This document shows, in pieces, positions 9,153-18,585 of a stretch of 64,000 bases of DNA. The DNA is taken from the NCBI RefSeq assembly GCF_000383875.1, contig NZ_KB912916.1, forward strand, positions 43,955 through 107,954. The letters run 5' to 3'. A program made the translations under genes and the position numbers. Numbering within the stretch: the first letter of the stretch is position 1; each line of letters starts with the position of its first letter. Under the pieces are notes generated by a model. It made no database searches, was not told where the DNA came from, and was given only the letters and a program-made list of their open reading frames with translations. Source of the DNA: Caldibacillus debilis DSM 16016. Lineage in GTDB: Bacteria > Bacillota > Bacilli > Bacillales > Caldibacillaceae.

Positions 9153-10655
9153 TCAGACCTTCCGGGAATAATACGGATTTTCTTTCAAGTCAATCCACAA
9201 GGGCGATTGTTCGAACAGGTGCGCCAGTCGGAGCAGCAGGCCTTCCTTGCCTCTTGCCGCGATGAATTGCACGCCGCAAGGAAGGCCGTCTTCCGTTTTG
9301 TGCAACGGGACCGACATCGCCGGATGGCCGGTTAAGTTGGCAAGCTGGGTAAAAGGTGTCCGTTCGAAACTTTTTTCAAAGAGCCGGTCGACAATGCCCA
9401 TTTTTTTCAACAGTTTGCCGAGATGGAAGGCTGCGGCCAGGCGGATCAAAAATTCTTGTCCCTTTGTCGGCGCCAGTTCCCCGATTTTCGCCGGGGGAAA
9501 TGCGGTGACCGGTGTCATATAGAAATCATACGTTTCGAAGAAATTCTCCATTTGGCAGGCGGCGGTATCCCATTCCCTCAGACTGAGGGCAAATTCCGCC
9601 GCGCTCGTGACATTCCCCAGCATTCCGAGCAGCCAAGTGGCGGGTTCCACGTCGCCGGCTTTCACTTTTTTGCCCAACGCGCCTTCCACGGCCTTTAATG
9701 TCGAAGCCACCTCGCCCAAATACAACATCAGGTAGCTGCTCTCGATTTTGTTTCCGTCCACGGGCGCTTCTTTTTCTTCGACGATAAAGCCCATTTTGTC
9801 GAGATAGGCGGCCGCCTTTTCCACCGCTCTTGCGCATTCCGGATGGATTTTTGCTCCGATCGGGGATTTTACGGAAAAGGCGACCTTGAGGTTTTTGGGC
9901 AAGGGTTTTTCCAATTGGGACAAGTAGGAATCGGGATCATCTTGCACGAAAAAGGCTCCGCCCTTTTCGGGTCCTTTTAATAGATCCAGCATGAGGGCGC
10001 TGTCCCGGACCGTTTTTGTAAGCACATGTTCGACGGAGGCGCCTTGCCATACCCGGCCGTAATCGGGGCCGACCGGCGTTCTGCCCCTCGTCGGTTTTAA
10101 TCCGAACAAGCCGCAATAAGCGGCCGGGATCCGGATGGATCCGCCCCCGTCATTGGCGCCGGCGATCGGCACCATTCCGGAGGCGACCGCCGCCGCCGAG
10201 CCTCCGCTGGATCCGCCCGGCGTGTAATCCGTATTCCAAGGATTTCTTGTCGGTCCGTACAATTTCGGTTCCGTGATCCCCATCAGGGAAAACTCCGGTA
10301 CGTTCGTTTGACCGAGAAAGAGTACGCCTGCGCGCCGCAATCTTTTCACATATTCCGAATCTTGTTTTGCCCGGTAATTCCGGAACAGTTTCGATCCATG
10401 CGTCAGCTTCCCGCCTTCGATGGCCTGCGTATTATCTTTTAACAAAAAGGGGACACCGGCAAAAGGCAGTTCCGGATCGATCCTTTCGGCATCCGCCATC
10501 GCCTTTTCATACATTTTGTGAACGACCGCATTGAGCGACGGGTTCAACGCTTCGATCCTGGCGACGGCGGCGGAGACCAGTTCCTTTGGATGGACTTCCT
10601 TTTTCGCCACCAATTCCCGTAAACCGATTCCGTCGTATGTTTCATAATCTATCAT
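9153..10655 (-). CDS. Amidase signature family protein
   Basis: A 500-residue cytoplasmic hydrolase of amide bonds. The catalytic Ser-cisSer-Lys triad is visible: Lys73 (LLKDN), Ser149 in GGSSGGS (147-153), and nucleophile Ser173 in GGSIRIPA. Their 76 and 24 residue spacings are those of the amidase signature fold. It could be an aliphatic or aryl amidase, or a GatA relative; the lack of gatB and gatC neighbours and the divergent C terminus argue against a role in tRNA amidation. AGGAGGGG precedes the ATG. It stands alone, convergent with the AT-rich block. Confidence 0.9.
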   Translation of the reverse strand: MIDYETYDGIGLRELVAKKEVHPKELVSAAVARIEALNPSLNAVVHKMYEKAMADAERIDPELPFAGVPFLLKDNTQAIEGGKLTHGSKLFRNYRAKQDSEYVKRLRRAGVLFLGQTNVPEFSLMGITEPKLYGPTRNPWNTDYTPGGSSGGSAAAVASGMVPIAGANDGGGSIRIPAAYCGLFGLKPTRGRTPVGPDYGRVWQGASVEHVLTKTVRDSALMLDLLKGPEKGGAFFVQDDPDSYLSQLEKPLPKNLKVAFSVKSPIGAKIHPECARAVEKAAAYLDKMGFIVEEKEAPVDGNKIESSYLMLYLGEVASTLKAVEGALGKKVKAGDVEPATWLLGMLGNVTSAAEFALSLREWDTAACQMENFFETYDFYMTPVTAFPPAKIGELAPTKGQEFLIRLAAAFHLGKLLKKMGIVDRLFEKSFERTPFTQLANLTGHPAMSVPLHKTEDGLPCGVQFIAARGKEGLLLRLAHLFEQSPLWIDLKENPYYSRKV

Positions 10656-10860
10656 TTTTGCCCCTCCTTCCCGGAGGTTGGTTTAAAGAAGAAACCCCCG
10701 TCATTTTCATACATTTCTGCCATTAATACCAATTTACTCCTATTATGCCCGCCATTTTTCGAAATTTCAATCTTTTATCTGCCTTTTATGGGAGCGGTGG
10801 GCAATATCGTGATTTGATTTTCCGGAAAACGAATGAAAATGAGCAGGAAAAATTCGCAGG
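10656..10860. other. Upstream region of the amidase gene
   Basis: Contains the amidase ribosome binding site and presumably its promoter. I see no further gene here. Confidence 0.4.
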
Positions 10861-10869
10861 AATGGCGAA

Positions 10870-11075
10870 GCCCGGGGGAATAGGAAGTCCACTTTCTTCC
10901 TTGCGGGAGTTCGGCAACCAATTGGATGCATGTTTACCGAAATTTGACCGGGTTTTCGGTCCCGGAAAAAGAGCAGTACAAAGACCACGCCCTGAAGGCG
11001 ATCAGAGCGAGGGATTGGGGATTTCGAATGATGGATGGACATGTATAAAAGCATGTTGGATGATCCGGAGTGTAT
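10870..11075 (+). mobile_element. ISLre2/UPF0236-type transposase remnant (copy A)
   Basis: Conceptual translation across frame breaks gives FDRVFG, then DHALKAIRARDWGFRMMDG. The reverse complement of about 10925-11055 matches 31155-31285 closely at the DNA level, where a longer part of the same gene is readable. It is a short, broken piece of a transposase with no intact ends. Confidence 0.5.
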
Positions 11076-11242
11076 GAAAAAGTAAAGAAATTCCGCAACG
11101 ATATCTTTGGAAATTGGGATCGAATTGGGGACTGGCGGGAGAGGGTGAAATAGGTTCCGGAGGGAGCCCGGGACCGGCGTGATGGAATCCAGCCATGAGG
11201 GAATACTCCTTTCTCGTCCTGCCGCGATTACGCTTGGTTTCC

Positions 11243-11286
11243 CCTTCAATAGGCGTGCGTCTTCGCTCACTCACCTATTGAAGGGA
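11243..11286. repeat. Twelve-base inverted repeat
   Basis: CCCTTCAATAGG (11243-11254) is exactly complementary to CCTATTGAAGGG (11275-11286) with a 20-base loop. It lies just beyond transposase remnant A and lacks a T-run, so it may be a leftover element end rather than a terminator. Confidence 0.5.
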
Positions 11287-11489
11287 CTCATTTGGCCGAC
11301 AAGTATTTTACTCCTGCTAACCTACACAAAACCTATGACAGCCCTGACCACGCTTGACTTTTGAATATTTATAATTCCTTACAACGGGATTTATTTTTCG
11401 TCGGTATATTATTATCCACAGTCAAACAACCTAATGAAATTTATGTTAGTATAAGATAAAAATGGAATTTTTACTAATGGGAAAAATGT

Positions 11490-11670
11490 TTTATGATACC
11501 GAGGAAAAATGAAAAAAATACAAAACGAGAATCCTTTCCGACGATGAGATGAACTGAAAAAGAAAAGTTTCGAAGAATGGAAGGAATATATGGAGGCGGA
11601 CAACCGAGAGGACGCCCTCGAGGAACTGGCGGACGTATTGAAAATCATGCACATTTGTTTCTGAGGCGAA
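11490..11670 (+). pseudogene. Broken MazG-like / phosphoribosyl-ATP pyrophosphohydrolase-like gene
   Basis: Reading across frame breaks gives YKTRILSDDE, then FEEWKEYMEADNREDALEEL followed by ADVLKIMHIC. This matches the helical core of small MazG/HisE-like nucleotide pyrophosphohydrolases, where the glutamate/aspartate clusters (EEWKEY and EELADV) bind magnesium. At least one frameshift and a stop right after the core make it non-functional. No ribosome binding site or N-terminal segment survives. Confidence 0.55.
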
Positions 11671-11831
11671 AAAATATTATACATATGCAGGAACGACTTC
11701 CCCCCGGGATAGCGATACACCATTACGAAATGAAACGAATCCGTGCGTCTTACAGCACTCCGCACGCCGAATTCAAAAAATGGTCAGTCAATAATCTCTA
11801 AGTGGGAGGTAAATACCGAGGTGAGGAGTAA

Positions 11832-13106
11832 GTGGATAGAAGAATACAAGAATTAATTGATTTTACGAGGAAGAAATTCGGATTGGAGAACTACCGTTTA
11901 CAAAGACATAGGCTGTACCGTGACGTCAATATCTTCAACGAAACGGTTTATACACTTTGCATGGAATGGTTTCCTGCACATGTAACGGAACATGAGGATG
12001 ACGGTTCAAATCCAGAAGGGACGGCAGTGATTGAGATCGATCTTAACAGCAATAAATTTGCGAGGGTTATTTTTGTAGAGGGTAAATCATATTCGCAGGA
12101 CGGGATTTCGTTTGTCAATTCAAAGATAAACGACATTATCCAATGGATTGAACGTGAAACAGGACTGAAATATGGGAAACATTTCAAATTACATAAAGAA
12201 AGCGAAGGGGAACTTCTATTTAACGCATGTTATGAAGGAGTAGCGGTGTCTCCTGCCGGGTTTATTGAAGTAAAATTTGATCAGGAAGGAAAACTCACAT
12301 TGTTTTCTTGCCAAGGCCAATTTCCTTCTGAAGAAATGGTGAAGGAGGAAACTTACGCTCTTTCCCTTGAAACGGTGGAGCATTTGGCAAAGGAACAATT
12401 AAAACTGGTTGAATTTCCTTCTTATGAACAGAAAAAATTAATTCCTGTTTATGCAGTAGAAGAAATTTATGTCACAAACGATGGAAAGTCGGTGTTTCCG
12501 TATGAAAGGATAGCGGCCGGAAGACCGTATTTGAAAATCGATCAAACGATTTATTGGGATCAACCGATCAATGAGCCATTGAATAGAAAAGAGATTCGTT
12601 GGTTTGAAGATGTCACAGCTGAACAAGCATTTTCATTCGAGCCAAGTCCCGATTCATTCCCCATTACAAAGGCGGAGCAAGAAAAATGTATGTTCGCTGT
12701 CATGGATTTTTTAAGGCGGGAATATCCGAATGATACGGGAAAATGGATCCTTAAAACTCTGCATCGTGATAAAGGGTATATTCTAGCGTCATTAATGGCC
12801 AATCGCCAGGACAATCATGTATTTCAGAGAAAAATGACTGTCATGATCGATACAAAGAATTTTCAAGCAGTCAATTACATCGATAATAATAAGTTGTTGT
12901 CGGAATTTTTTGATCAATTTCAAACGCTTGATAAAGTAACGATTGATAAAGAAGAAGCGTATGAAAAAATCAAAAAATTTTATGAACTGAAGCCATTGTA
13001 TTTCTGCGATTTTGCACAAAAACAGTATCTATTGTGCGGAAAATTGGATTGCCGATATGGTGTGAATGCATCAAATGGGGAAGTTATTGACTTAAACGAT
13101 TTGTAA
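11832..13106 (+). CDS. YcdB/YcdC (DUF4901)-like protein
   Basis: A 424-residue cytoplasmic protein without signal peptide or membrane segment. The opening (IQELIDFTRKKFGLENYRL, then ETVYTLCMEWFP) and the repeated alpha-beta modules match YcdB/YcdC-domain proteins of Bacillus, which are found in spore-formers and whose biochemical role is unknown. Start is GTG at 11832 behind AGGAG. It is moderately AT-rich compared with later genes. It stands between decayed genes and has no obvious operon partner. Confidence 0.7.
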   Translation: MDRRIQELIDFTRKKFGLENYRLQRHRLYRDVNIFNETVYTLCMEWFPAHVTEHEDDGSNPEGTAVIEIDLNSNKFARVIFVEGKSYSQDGISFVNSKINDIIQWIERETGLKYGKHFKLHKESEGELLFNACYEGVAVSPAGFIEVKFDQEGKLTLFSCQGQFPSEEMVKEETYALSLETVEHLAKEQLKLVEFPSYEQKKLIPVYAVEEIYVTNDGKSVFPYERIAAGRPYLKIDQTIYWDQPINEPLNRKEIRWFEDVTAEQAFSFEPSPDSFPITKAEQEKCMFAVMDFLRREYPNDTGKWILKTLHRDKGYILASLMANRQDNHVFQRKMTVMIDTKNFQAVNYIDNNKLLSEFFDQFQTLDKVTIDKEEAYEKIKKFYELKPLYFCDFAQKQYLLCGKLDCRYGVNASNGEVIDLNDL

Positions 13107-13560
13107 TTTTGTGGAATAGTATCGATCGTGTCCCGTCAAATGGTGTAATATCGATTTCTGCCTTGTGACCCAAATTTACTTCTGCAAGAGCATAGCAGAC
13201 GTTAAGAGATATTCAATAACTTCCTGGATGAAGACACGGTCCTGTGCATAGCAGACGTTAAGAGAGATTGCTCTCCCTGAACAACTTGGGCCATGGACTC
13301 TTGGCTGAAATACCGGGGCGCATTCAAGACCACTTTAAGGAAGTCCACATCACCGTCAGAACCAGACTTGCGCAGAAGCTCTAAAAGTGAATTCTAACGA
13401 TCGAAGCCAAGGTTTGATTCTCCTTCTAAAGCAACGTCGCGTCACTTTCGTAGAAATCATGCCGTGCCTTCCATTGTCAAGAAGCTCGGTACAATTTTAC
13501 ACCACTGCAGAGGATGCTTTATGGTGAACAAACAAGACTGTAACTATGGATGAGTGGTAT
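13107..13560. other. Decayed region with a 20-base direct repeat
   Basis: An identical 20-base sequence beginning GCATAGCAGACG occurs at 13190-13209 and 13246-13265. Minus-strand reading gives fragments such as LLRKSGSDGDVDFLKVVL, faintly like an IS256-type transposase N terminus, but too short and broken to assign. Confidence 0.35.
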
Positions 13561-13581
13561 TTACTTCCTTTTTAATCGAAG

Positions 13582-13720
13582 TCAAAGAACAGTTCCGGGA
13601 CTTATACCGGTCGATTTTTCCAGGAGTTGAAAAAATTCATTGGTTGCGGCGTACCAGATAAGGCCGTCTGAGAGATTGATCCGATCACCATGCCGAGAAA
13701 ATCTTGACGCATACCCACTT
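13582..13720 (-). pseudogene. Possible AraC-type regulator C-terminal fragment
   Basis: The minus-strand frame YAATNEFFQLLEKSTGISPG resembles the second helix-turn-helix of AraC/XylS regulators (normally F..F....G.SP..YR). The rest of the gene is absent or frameshifted. Confidence 0.3.
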
Positions 13721-13788
13721 AATGGGTCGTTTTGCTTAAAATTAGGAAATAAGATAAGATAAAAAAAGATTTTTATGGAGGATCGACG

Positions 13789-14166
13789 ATGCAATACGAT
13801 GCTAAAACCCCAAAAGAATATCTTGAACTGCTGGACGATGACTGGAGAAAAGAGAAGCTATTAATCGTAAGACAATTTATATTAGAAAATGCGCCTGAAC
13901 TCGAGGAGGGCATCCAATACAAGATGCTTTGTTATGGCAGCGGGTCCTCCAAATTATTTCATTTGAATGCCCAAAAATCTTATGTGAGCCTGTATGTGGG
14001 CAATATTGAGAAAATCGAAAATGCCAAGGAGTTTCTGACCGGATTGGATTATGGAAAAGGGTGTATACGCGTCAAAAAGTCCGTTGATTTGCATAAAAGC
14101 GGGCTAGAAGATTTTGTGAAAAAGGCGATCGAGACTTGGAGGGCCGGCGGCGACACTTCCTGTTAG
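13789..14166 (+). CDS. DUF1801 (YdhG-like) protein
   Basis: A 125-residue cytoplasmic protein. The pattern TPKEYLELL near the N terminus, then EEGIQYKMLCYG and the closing FVKKAIETW, is that of DUF1801/YdhG-like proteins. Members include the putative iron chaperone Fra of Bacillus, but the role here is not proven. GGAGG lies before the ATG and the length is normal. No operon partner. Confidence 0.75.
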   Translation: MQYDAKTPKEYLELLDDDWRKEKLLIVRQFILENAPELEEGIQYKMLCYGSGSSKLFHLNAQKSYVSLYVGNIEKIENAKEFLTGLDYGKGCIRVKKSVDLHKSGLEDFVKKAIETWRAGGDTSC

Positions 14167-14465
14167 AACTGCATGGCTCGAAAGGTGTTCGTCCTATTTA
14201 TGAACCCGCATGAATCGTCTTTTTATTTGAAAAGATGCACTTCCGGGATTTTTCAGGGGAGGACCGGATCGGATTCGATGGAGCGGGGAAGCCCGCATGA
14301 TTGAGGAACCGGAGAAGGATTGGAAATGGAGACCGGCGGGCCATTTCACCATTGCGGAAAATCTCGATGCCGGTTTCCGTTACCGGATCTGAGGAAAATT
14401 TTTGCAAAAGTAAGCAAACCCATTGGTTGAAATGGAGGAGCCCGGCATACGGATCCGACGGCCAT

Positions 14466-14498
14466 CCCGGGAAAATCCTGACACATCCCGGGTTTTTT
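14466..14498 (+). terminator. Terminator-like hairpin
   Basis: CCCGGG at 14466-14471 pairs with CCCGGG at 14487-14492, followed by six T residues. It lies 300 bases after the DUF1801 gene, with a decayed unassigned frame between. Confidence 0.5.
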
Positions 14499-14563
14499 CT
14501 GTTGATAATCAGCTGATTATTATGTTATTGTAAGACCGACTGTTAATGATGGAGGGTTTCCTT

Positions 14564-14863
14564 GTGCCGTTTGTCAGACTGCGAATCCCAAGCTTTGAAC
14601 GGGTAATTGAATACGTTCAAAGGCTCTGCCTGTGCGTAGAGTAAATGGGATTGGTCTGCTTTTTTTGAAGGAAACCTGTTGTTTTATGATCATAATGCGA
14701 AAAATAGGGGGGCGAATCTGCCCTCTTTTTTGTTTTTCAAACGATTATTCGACAGGGCTCCGCATCGCTCTGGGTTTGGCTTATTTGCAGTCATTTTGGG
14801 CCATGTGGCAGGTTTCGTCAAGTATGACGTTCTTTATCGCGAGGCCGGAATCGGAACCAAGTA
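14564..14863 (+). pseudogene. Frameshifted gene of unknown family
   Basis: GGAGGG and a GTG at 14564 begin PFVRLRIPSFERVIEYVQRL; the reading continues in other frames as PVRRVNGIGLLFLKE, LLFYDHNAKNRGANLP and GFVKYDVLYREAGIGTK before TAA. The N-terminal part suggests a small glyoxalase-like fold, but I cannot assign it. Several frameshifts break it. Confidence 0.35.
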
Positions 14864-14924
14864 AGAATTGTTAAACCACGATCCTTTTTGCTTTCTCCGA
14901 TAGGTCCATCTTCCTTTACCGAAG

Positions 14925-14949
14925 CACAGGCAGGGCGCCTGTGTTTTTT
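14925..14949 (+). terminator. Terminator directly upstream of the erm-like gene
   Basis: CACAGGC (14925-14931) pairs with GCCTGTG (14937-14943) with a 5-base loop, followed by six T residues. It ends 27 bases before the methyltransferase ATG, leaving no room for another promoter. It either ends the upstream broken gene or acts as an attenuator of the methyltransferase gene. Confidence 0.75.
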
Positions 14950-14976
14950 ATTTTGTCAAAGGAATGGAGGATCTGT

Positions 14977-15831
14977 ATGAGAAAGCAAAATAAACGGAAC
15001 CGTAAAATTCGTAAAAGCCTGGAGTGGCCCAATCCTTCCGGCCAACATCTTTTGCACAACAAGCGGATCATTCATGACTTGGTTCAAATGGCAAATTTGA
15101 CTCCGAATGACATCGTACTGGACCTTGGAGCGGGGAAAGGGGCGCTGACGTTTCCGCTGGCGGAGAAAGCGGGAAAGGTGATCGCCGTAGAGTATGACCC
15201 CCGCTTTGCGGCGATCCTGAAGAAAAAAGCGGAAGCTTATCCCAATATTAAAATTATCCAGCAGGATATTTTAATGTTTCATCTGCCTAAAGAACCTTTT
15301 GTCGTCGTCGCCGGCATCCCGTATGCGATTACGACGCCAATCATGAAGATGCTCCTTCATCACCCTGCCAATTCCTTGCAAAGAGCCGTGATCGTGATGG
15401 AAAAAGGGGCGGCCAAACGCTTCACCTCTTATCCTGTGACGAATCCGGTGATTTTGAAGTGGCGGATGTGGTTTGATTTGGAATATGCAATGGAAATTTC
15501 CCGTGAGAACTTTTCTCCTCCGCCAAGGGTGGATTCCGCCGGCTTAATCATACGGAGGAAGGAGAAGCCTGGCATCCCCTGCAAGGATCATGACAGTTTT
15601 TTAGGGTTGGCCGAATATGCCTTGAAATATCCGCAGCTGCCCTTGGACGAAGCGTTGAAAGGGGTGTTTACCCCTCCGCAAATCACCCGCTTGGTCCAAA
15701 ATCTCGGTGTTGATCGAAAGATGGCCGTTTGTTGGCTGAATGAAATCCAATGGGCGACCGTTTTCCATACGATGGTCCGTTATGTTCCGCGTCCGTGCTG
15801 GCCAAAAGCCAAAAAGTACAAAGACCGCTGA
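14977..15831 (+). CDS. ErmD-like 23S rRNA (adenine-N6)-methyltransferase
   Basis: A 284-residue SAM-dependent methyltransferase of the Erm/KsgA fold. SGQHLLHNKRIIHDLV near the N terminus, the SAM loop LDLGAGKGALTFPLAE, and FSPPPRVDSAGL near the C terminus all follow the Erm pattern, closest in my reading to ErmD/ErmK. Such enzymes dimethylate A2058 and give macrolide-lincosamide-streptogramin B resistance. Odd point: motif IV, normally N-(I/L)-P-(Y/F), reads G-I-P-Y here, so the usual target-contacting Asn is replaced. GGAGG precedes the ATG at 14977. A terminator lies just upstream. Activity is uncertain. Confidence 0.78.
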   Translation: MRKQNKRNRKIRKSLEWPNPSGQHLLHNKRIIHDLVQMANLTPNDIVLDLGAGKGALTFPLAEKAGKVIAVEYDPRFAAILKKKAEAYPNIKIIQQDILMFHLPKEPFVVVAGIPYAITTPIMKMLLHHPANSLQRAVIVMEKGAAKRFTSYPVTNPVILKWRMWFDLEYAMEISRENFSPPPRVDSAGLIIRRKEKPGIPCKDHDSFLGLAEYALKYPQLPLDEALKGVFTPPQITRLVQNLGVDRKMAVCWLNEIQWATVFHTMVRYVPRPCWPKAKKYKDR

Positions 15832-16347
15832 TGATCAGGAAGGAGGGACGGTCCGCCGCTCCCTACGAAGGGATGGGGCCGTTCCAAAGGTTTCCGCAAC
15901 GCTTTCGCCTTTGGGACAGCCGCCGGCGCCGGCAGTGGGGAAGGCGTCCGGCAGGGAGATTTGCGGAAGTTACCGACAACGTCAGTCGTGTTGACCGGGA
16001 AAAATTTGGACTGGACCATGGTGGGAAGATAAGGTTGGGGGTGGGGAGAAGGGTTCCGGATCAGGGAAGAAATATTTCCGATATGGAAATTGGAGACTGG
16101 CCGTTATAAAAGCACAAGGGAAACAGGCGGACAAGCTGCCGGCGGCAGGTTTTTGACCGGTCTTTGCAGGATCTGGAATGGCAAACCCTTGCCGGCGAAG
16201 AGCGATAAGGCGATTGCAGACAAGAAACTCCCAGGGAATTCCCTGGGAGTGGGCGGAGGCCACTTGAAACGGAGGCACCGGTCTGCATGGGAACGGGGGA
16301 CTTCCGGTCTCCCGTCTTCGCCGCATCAGATGCGGCAAGCGGCTTTT
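15832..16347. other. Intergenic region with a perfect 22-base palindrome
   Basis: No gene recognised. A perfect palindrome centred on GAATTC lies at 16228-16249 (arms CTCCCAGGGAA and its complement). A further hairpin, GCCGCAT/ATGCGGC, at 16320-16336 followed by GCGGC and T residues resembles a plus-strand terminator. Confidence 0.4.
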
Positions 16348-16866
16348 TTATCTTTTTTTCATGGCGGAGACGATAAACCCGCCCTTGAACCGGCGCGGCT
16401 CATAGGAGATAATGAACGCCTTCGGCTCGTAGGCTTCGATCAGTTTTAACAGTTCCTTTTCTTTGTTTCTTTTGGTCAAAATATCCAGCCGGTAGCGCCG
16501 GCTGTCTCTTCCTTCTCCGACAAAAACGGTAACGCCGTACCCGTTTTCCCTTAAAACCCGGATCAATTCTTCGTTTTTATCCCGAAGATTGACGATTAAA
16601 CTCGTATATCCGATCGCCAATTTTTGTTCGATATAGTTGCCGATAAACAGTCCGGCCCCGAATCCGGCCGCATAGACGATCATCACGATATAGCTTTGTT
16701 CGCCGCTGAAAACGATGGATAATCCGAACACGTAAATGAGCGCCTCTAAAAATCCCATGAACGCCGCCAAAGCGCTTATGTTTTTTACCATGAAAATGGT
16801 CCGCAGCGTGAGGATCGGCACATAAATGAGCTGCAGCAGTAATACCAAAAGGATATCTTTTACCAT
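16348..16866 (-). CDS. UPF0316 (YebE-like) membrane protein
   Basis: A 172-residue inner-membrane protein. Three hydrophobic segments occupy about residues 4-24, 30-55 and 60-80; the C-terminal cytoplasmic domain (about 90-172) is of the DUF2179 type, with GYGVTVFVGEG and a YRLDILTKRN strand, as in YitT-family proteins. Together these match UPF0316. Its role is not known; DUF2179 domains are thought to bind small ligands. GGGAG lies before the ATG. No operon partner. Confidence 0.82.
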   Translation of the reverse strand: MVKDILLVLLLQLIYVPILTLRTIFMVKNISALAAFMGFLEALIYVFGLSIVFSGEQSYIVMIVYAAGFGAGLFIGNYIEQKLAIGYTSLIVNLRDKNEELIRVLRENGYGVTVFVGEGRDSRRYRLDILTKRNKEKELLKLIEAYEPKAFIISYEPRRFKGGFIVSAMKKR

Positions 16867-17487
16867 CGCTTCTCCCTCTAATCAATCGAGATCATGAATT
16901 GCGGTTTGCGGACGTCCTCCGCCGCATCCCGCCGAAGTTTCCGCCCCCCATCATATCAGCTGATGATCCGGGTTGTCTATAGATTTTTTCACAAAATCAT
17001 ATGGAAATATTGGACATGATGCAACGGCAATGGCCGCATAAGAAAACCGTTGGCCTGCCCGGCCGAGGGGGGGTGGTGCCAGGTACCCGCCGCCAAGCGA
17101 AACGTTCGCTGCTGATACGGTTCGGGATCCTAAGCGGCGTTCCGACAGCCGGCAGTTTTGGAAAACTGACGACATGGAATAGCCATAATCAGGATATTAT
17201 GAAATGTCCATTTCATTTTAGCCAGAGTTGCCGGATTTGTTCTTCCATTTCCTTCAACTCCGCCTCTTTGGCCACTTTCCCGGCAAGATCGGCAATCCCA
17301 AACGTGGCGGACTGATGAAAGATCCATTTCAACGGGGCCATTCGAAAAAATTTCCTTCCCGCCCTTTCCGGCAGGAAGATTCCATGCCGGCGGGGAATGT
17401 TGTTCCGGCGATAGGAGGAATCGGGAAAATATGTTAAACTATTAAAAAATGAACGGCCAAACTTGCCGTTTGCGGAGGTCAACTGGA
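16867..17487. other. Intergenic region upstream of the DUF5694-like pseudogene
   Basis: No intact gene. A minus-strand tail (17213 to about 17330) reads SATFGIADLAGKVAKEAEL and looks like the end of a lost gene of unknown family. Confidence 0.35.
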
Positions 17488-18010
17488 ATGGCAAAGCCGG
17501 CGATTTTGCTTTTAGGGATCGCCCATTTGGAAAATCCCGACAACGGCGATTTTTTGAACCCTGTGACCGATGGGATCTTATCGCCATAAAGGCAAGCGGA
17601 GATCATCGAAGTCGGAAAATCGTTAAAAAAATTCCAACCGACGCAAATCGCCTTGGAAGTTTTTTTTAAAGGAAGAAGAGGAGCAATTAAACAAAGAGTA
17701 CCGCTTCTAATTAAACGGAAATTTTCAACTGACAGCCAACGAAATTCACCAAATGGGATTCCGGATGGCCGAGGATATGAAGATCGGACGGTTACACGGT
17801 CGACTGGAACGGAAATTTGGAAAACATCCCCGATGCGGCATCCTGGGCGGAGAAAAACGGTTCGCAGATTTTTGCTGAAATCATGAAGCGGGGGAGAGAA
17901 ATAGGCGGCCAGGGTGCAGGAATATTTTCAAGCCAAACGATCAGGGAGTTTTTATTGTGGCTGAACCTGCCTGAAAACAGGAAAGCAAACCATTCTGCTC
18001 GCCGGCGATA
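17488..18010 (+). pseudogene. Broken DUF5694-like gene
   Basis: GGAGG and ATG at 17488 start ILLLGIAHLENPDNGDFLNP, but TAA follows after 33 codons. Later frames continue AEIIEVGKSLKKFQPTQIAL, EIHQMGFRMAEDMKIGRL and NIPDAASWAEKNGSQIF, all in one plausible protein order. The pattern (a strand ending in G-x-x-H near the start, then an acidic helix) matches DUF5694 proteins, whose function is unknown. At least four lesions make it non-functional. Confidence 0.6.
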
Positions 18011-18585
18011 TGTTGACCGTCCAGGCATATAAACCGGCATTGAGGCTGCCTTTCTTTTTGGCGGGGCTGGCGGTTGCGGCGCTGGCCGCGATCATGCTGG
18101 TGCGAATCCCTTCCGGTTGGAAGGCGGGCTATCTTGCGGCGGTCGCCGTTTTGACCTTGAACAGGTGTACGGGAAGATATTTGTTCGCCCGTAAAAACAA
18201 GACCAATAAGATCGGACGGCCGGAAAGCGAAAGATAAAGTCCGTTATGAGGGAAGGGTTTTTCAATTTGAAAAATGTTCTTTAGGCGTCTCCGTATAAAC
18301 GGCATGCGCAAAATGAAGCACAGGATCAAAGCGGATGCAAATCAATTCGGGTTGGCGAAGGATGAAGTCTGAGCAGGAAGTCGGATTTTGCGAAAAAATT
18401 TGAACTTGACCCGAAAAATTGCCTTGCGGCCCTGCCATTTTTTTGTTTAGCATGAGAAGAGCATGGATTCCGGATTGCCGATTTGAAAAATTTTTGAACG
18501 GATTTTCATGCGGACATGCGCCGCCAAACTGTGAAGGAGACGAAAAACAGTTTTCCGCGGTGATGGTGAAAGGGGGTGTCTCACA

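Noticed and set aside
14707-14731. GGGGGGC/GCCCTC hairpin with T-run upstream of the erm-like gene, as a second attenuator
   Set aside because: It lies inside the coding remains of the broken upstream gene and is best explained by that sequence.
18010-18237. 75-codon plus-strand frame with a hydrophobic stretch
   Set aside because: No ribosome binding site; it begins at the end of the DUF5694-like pseudogene and may be a chance frame.
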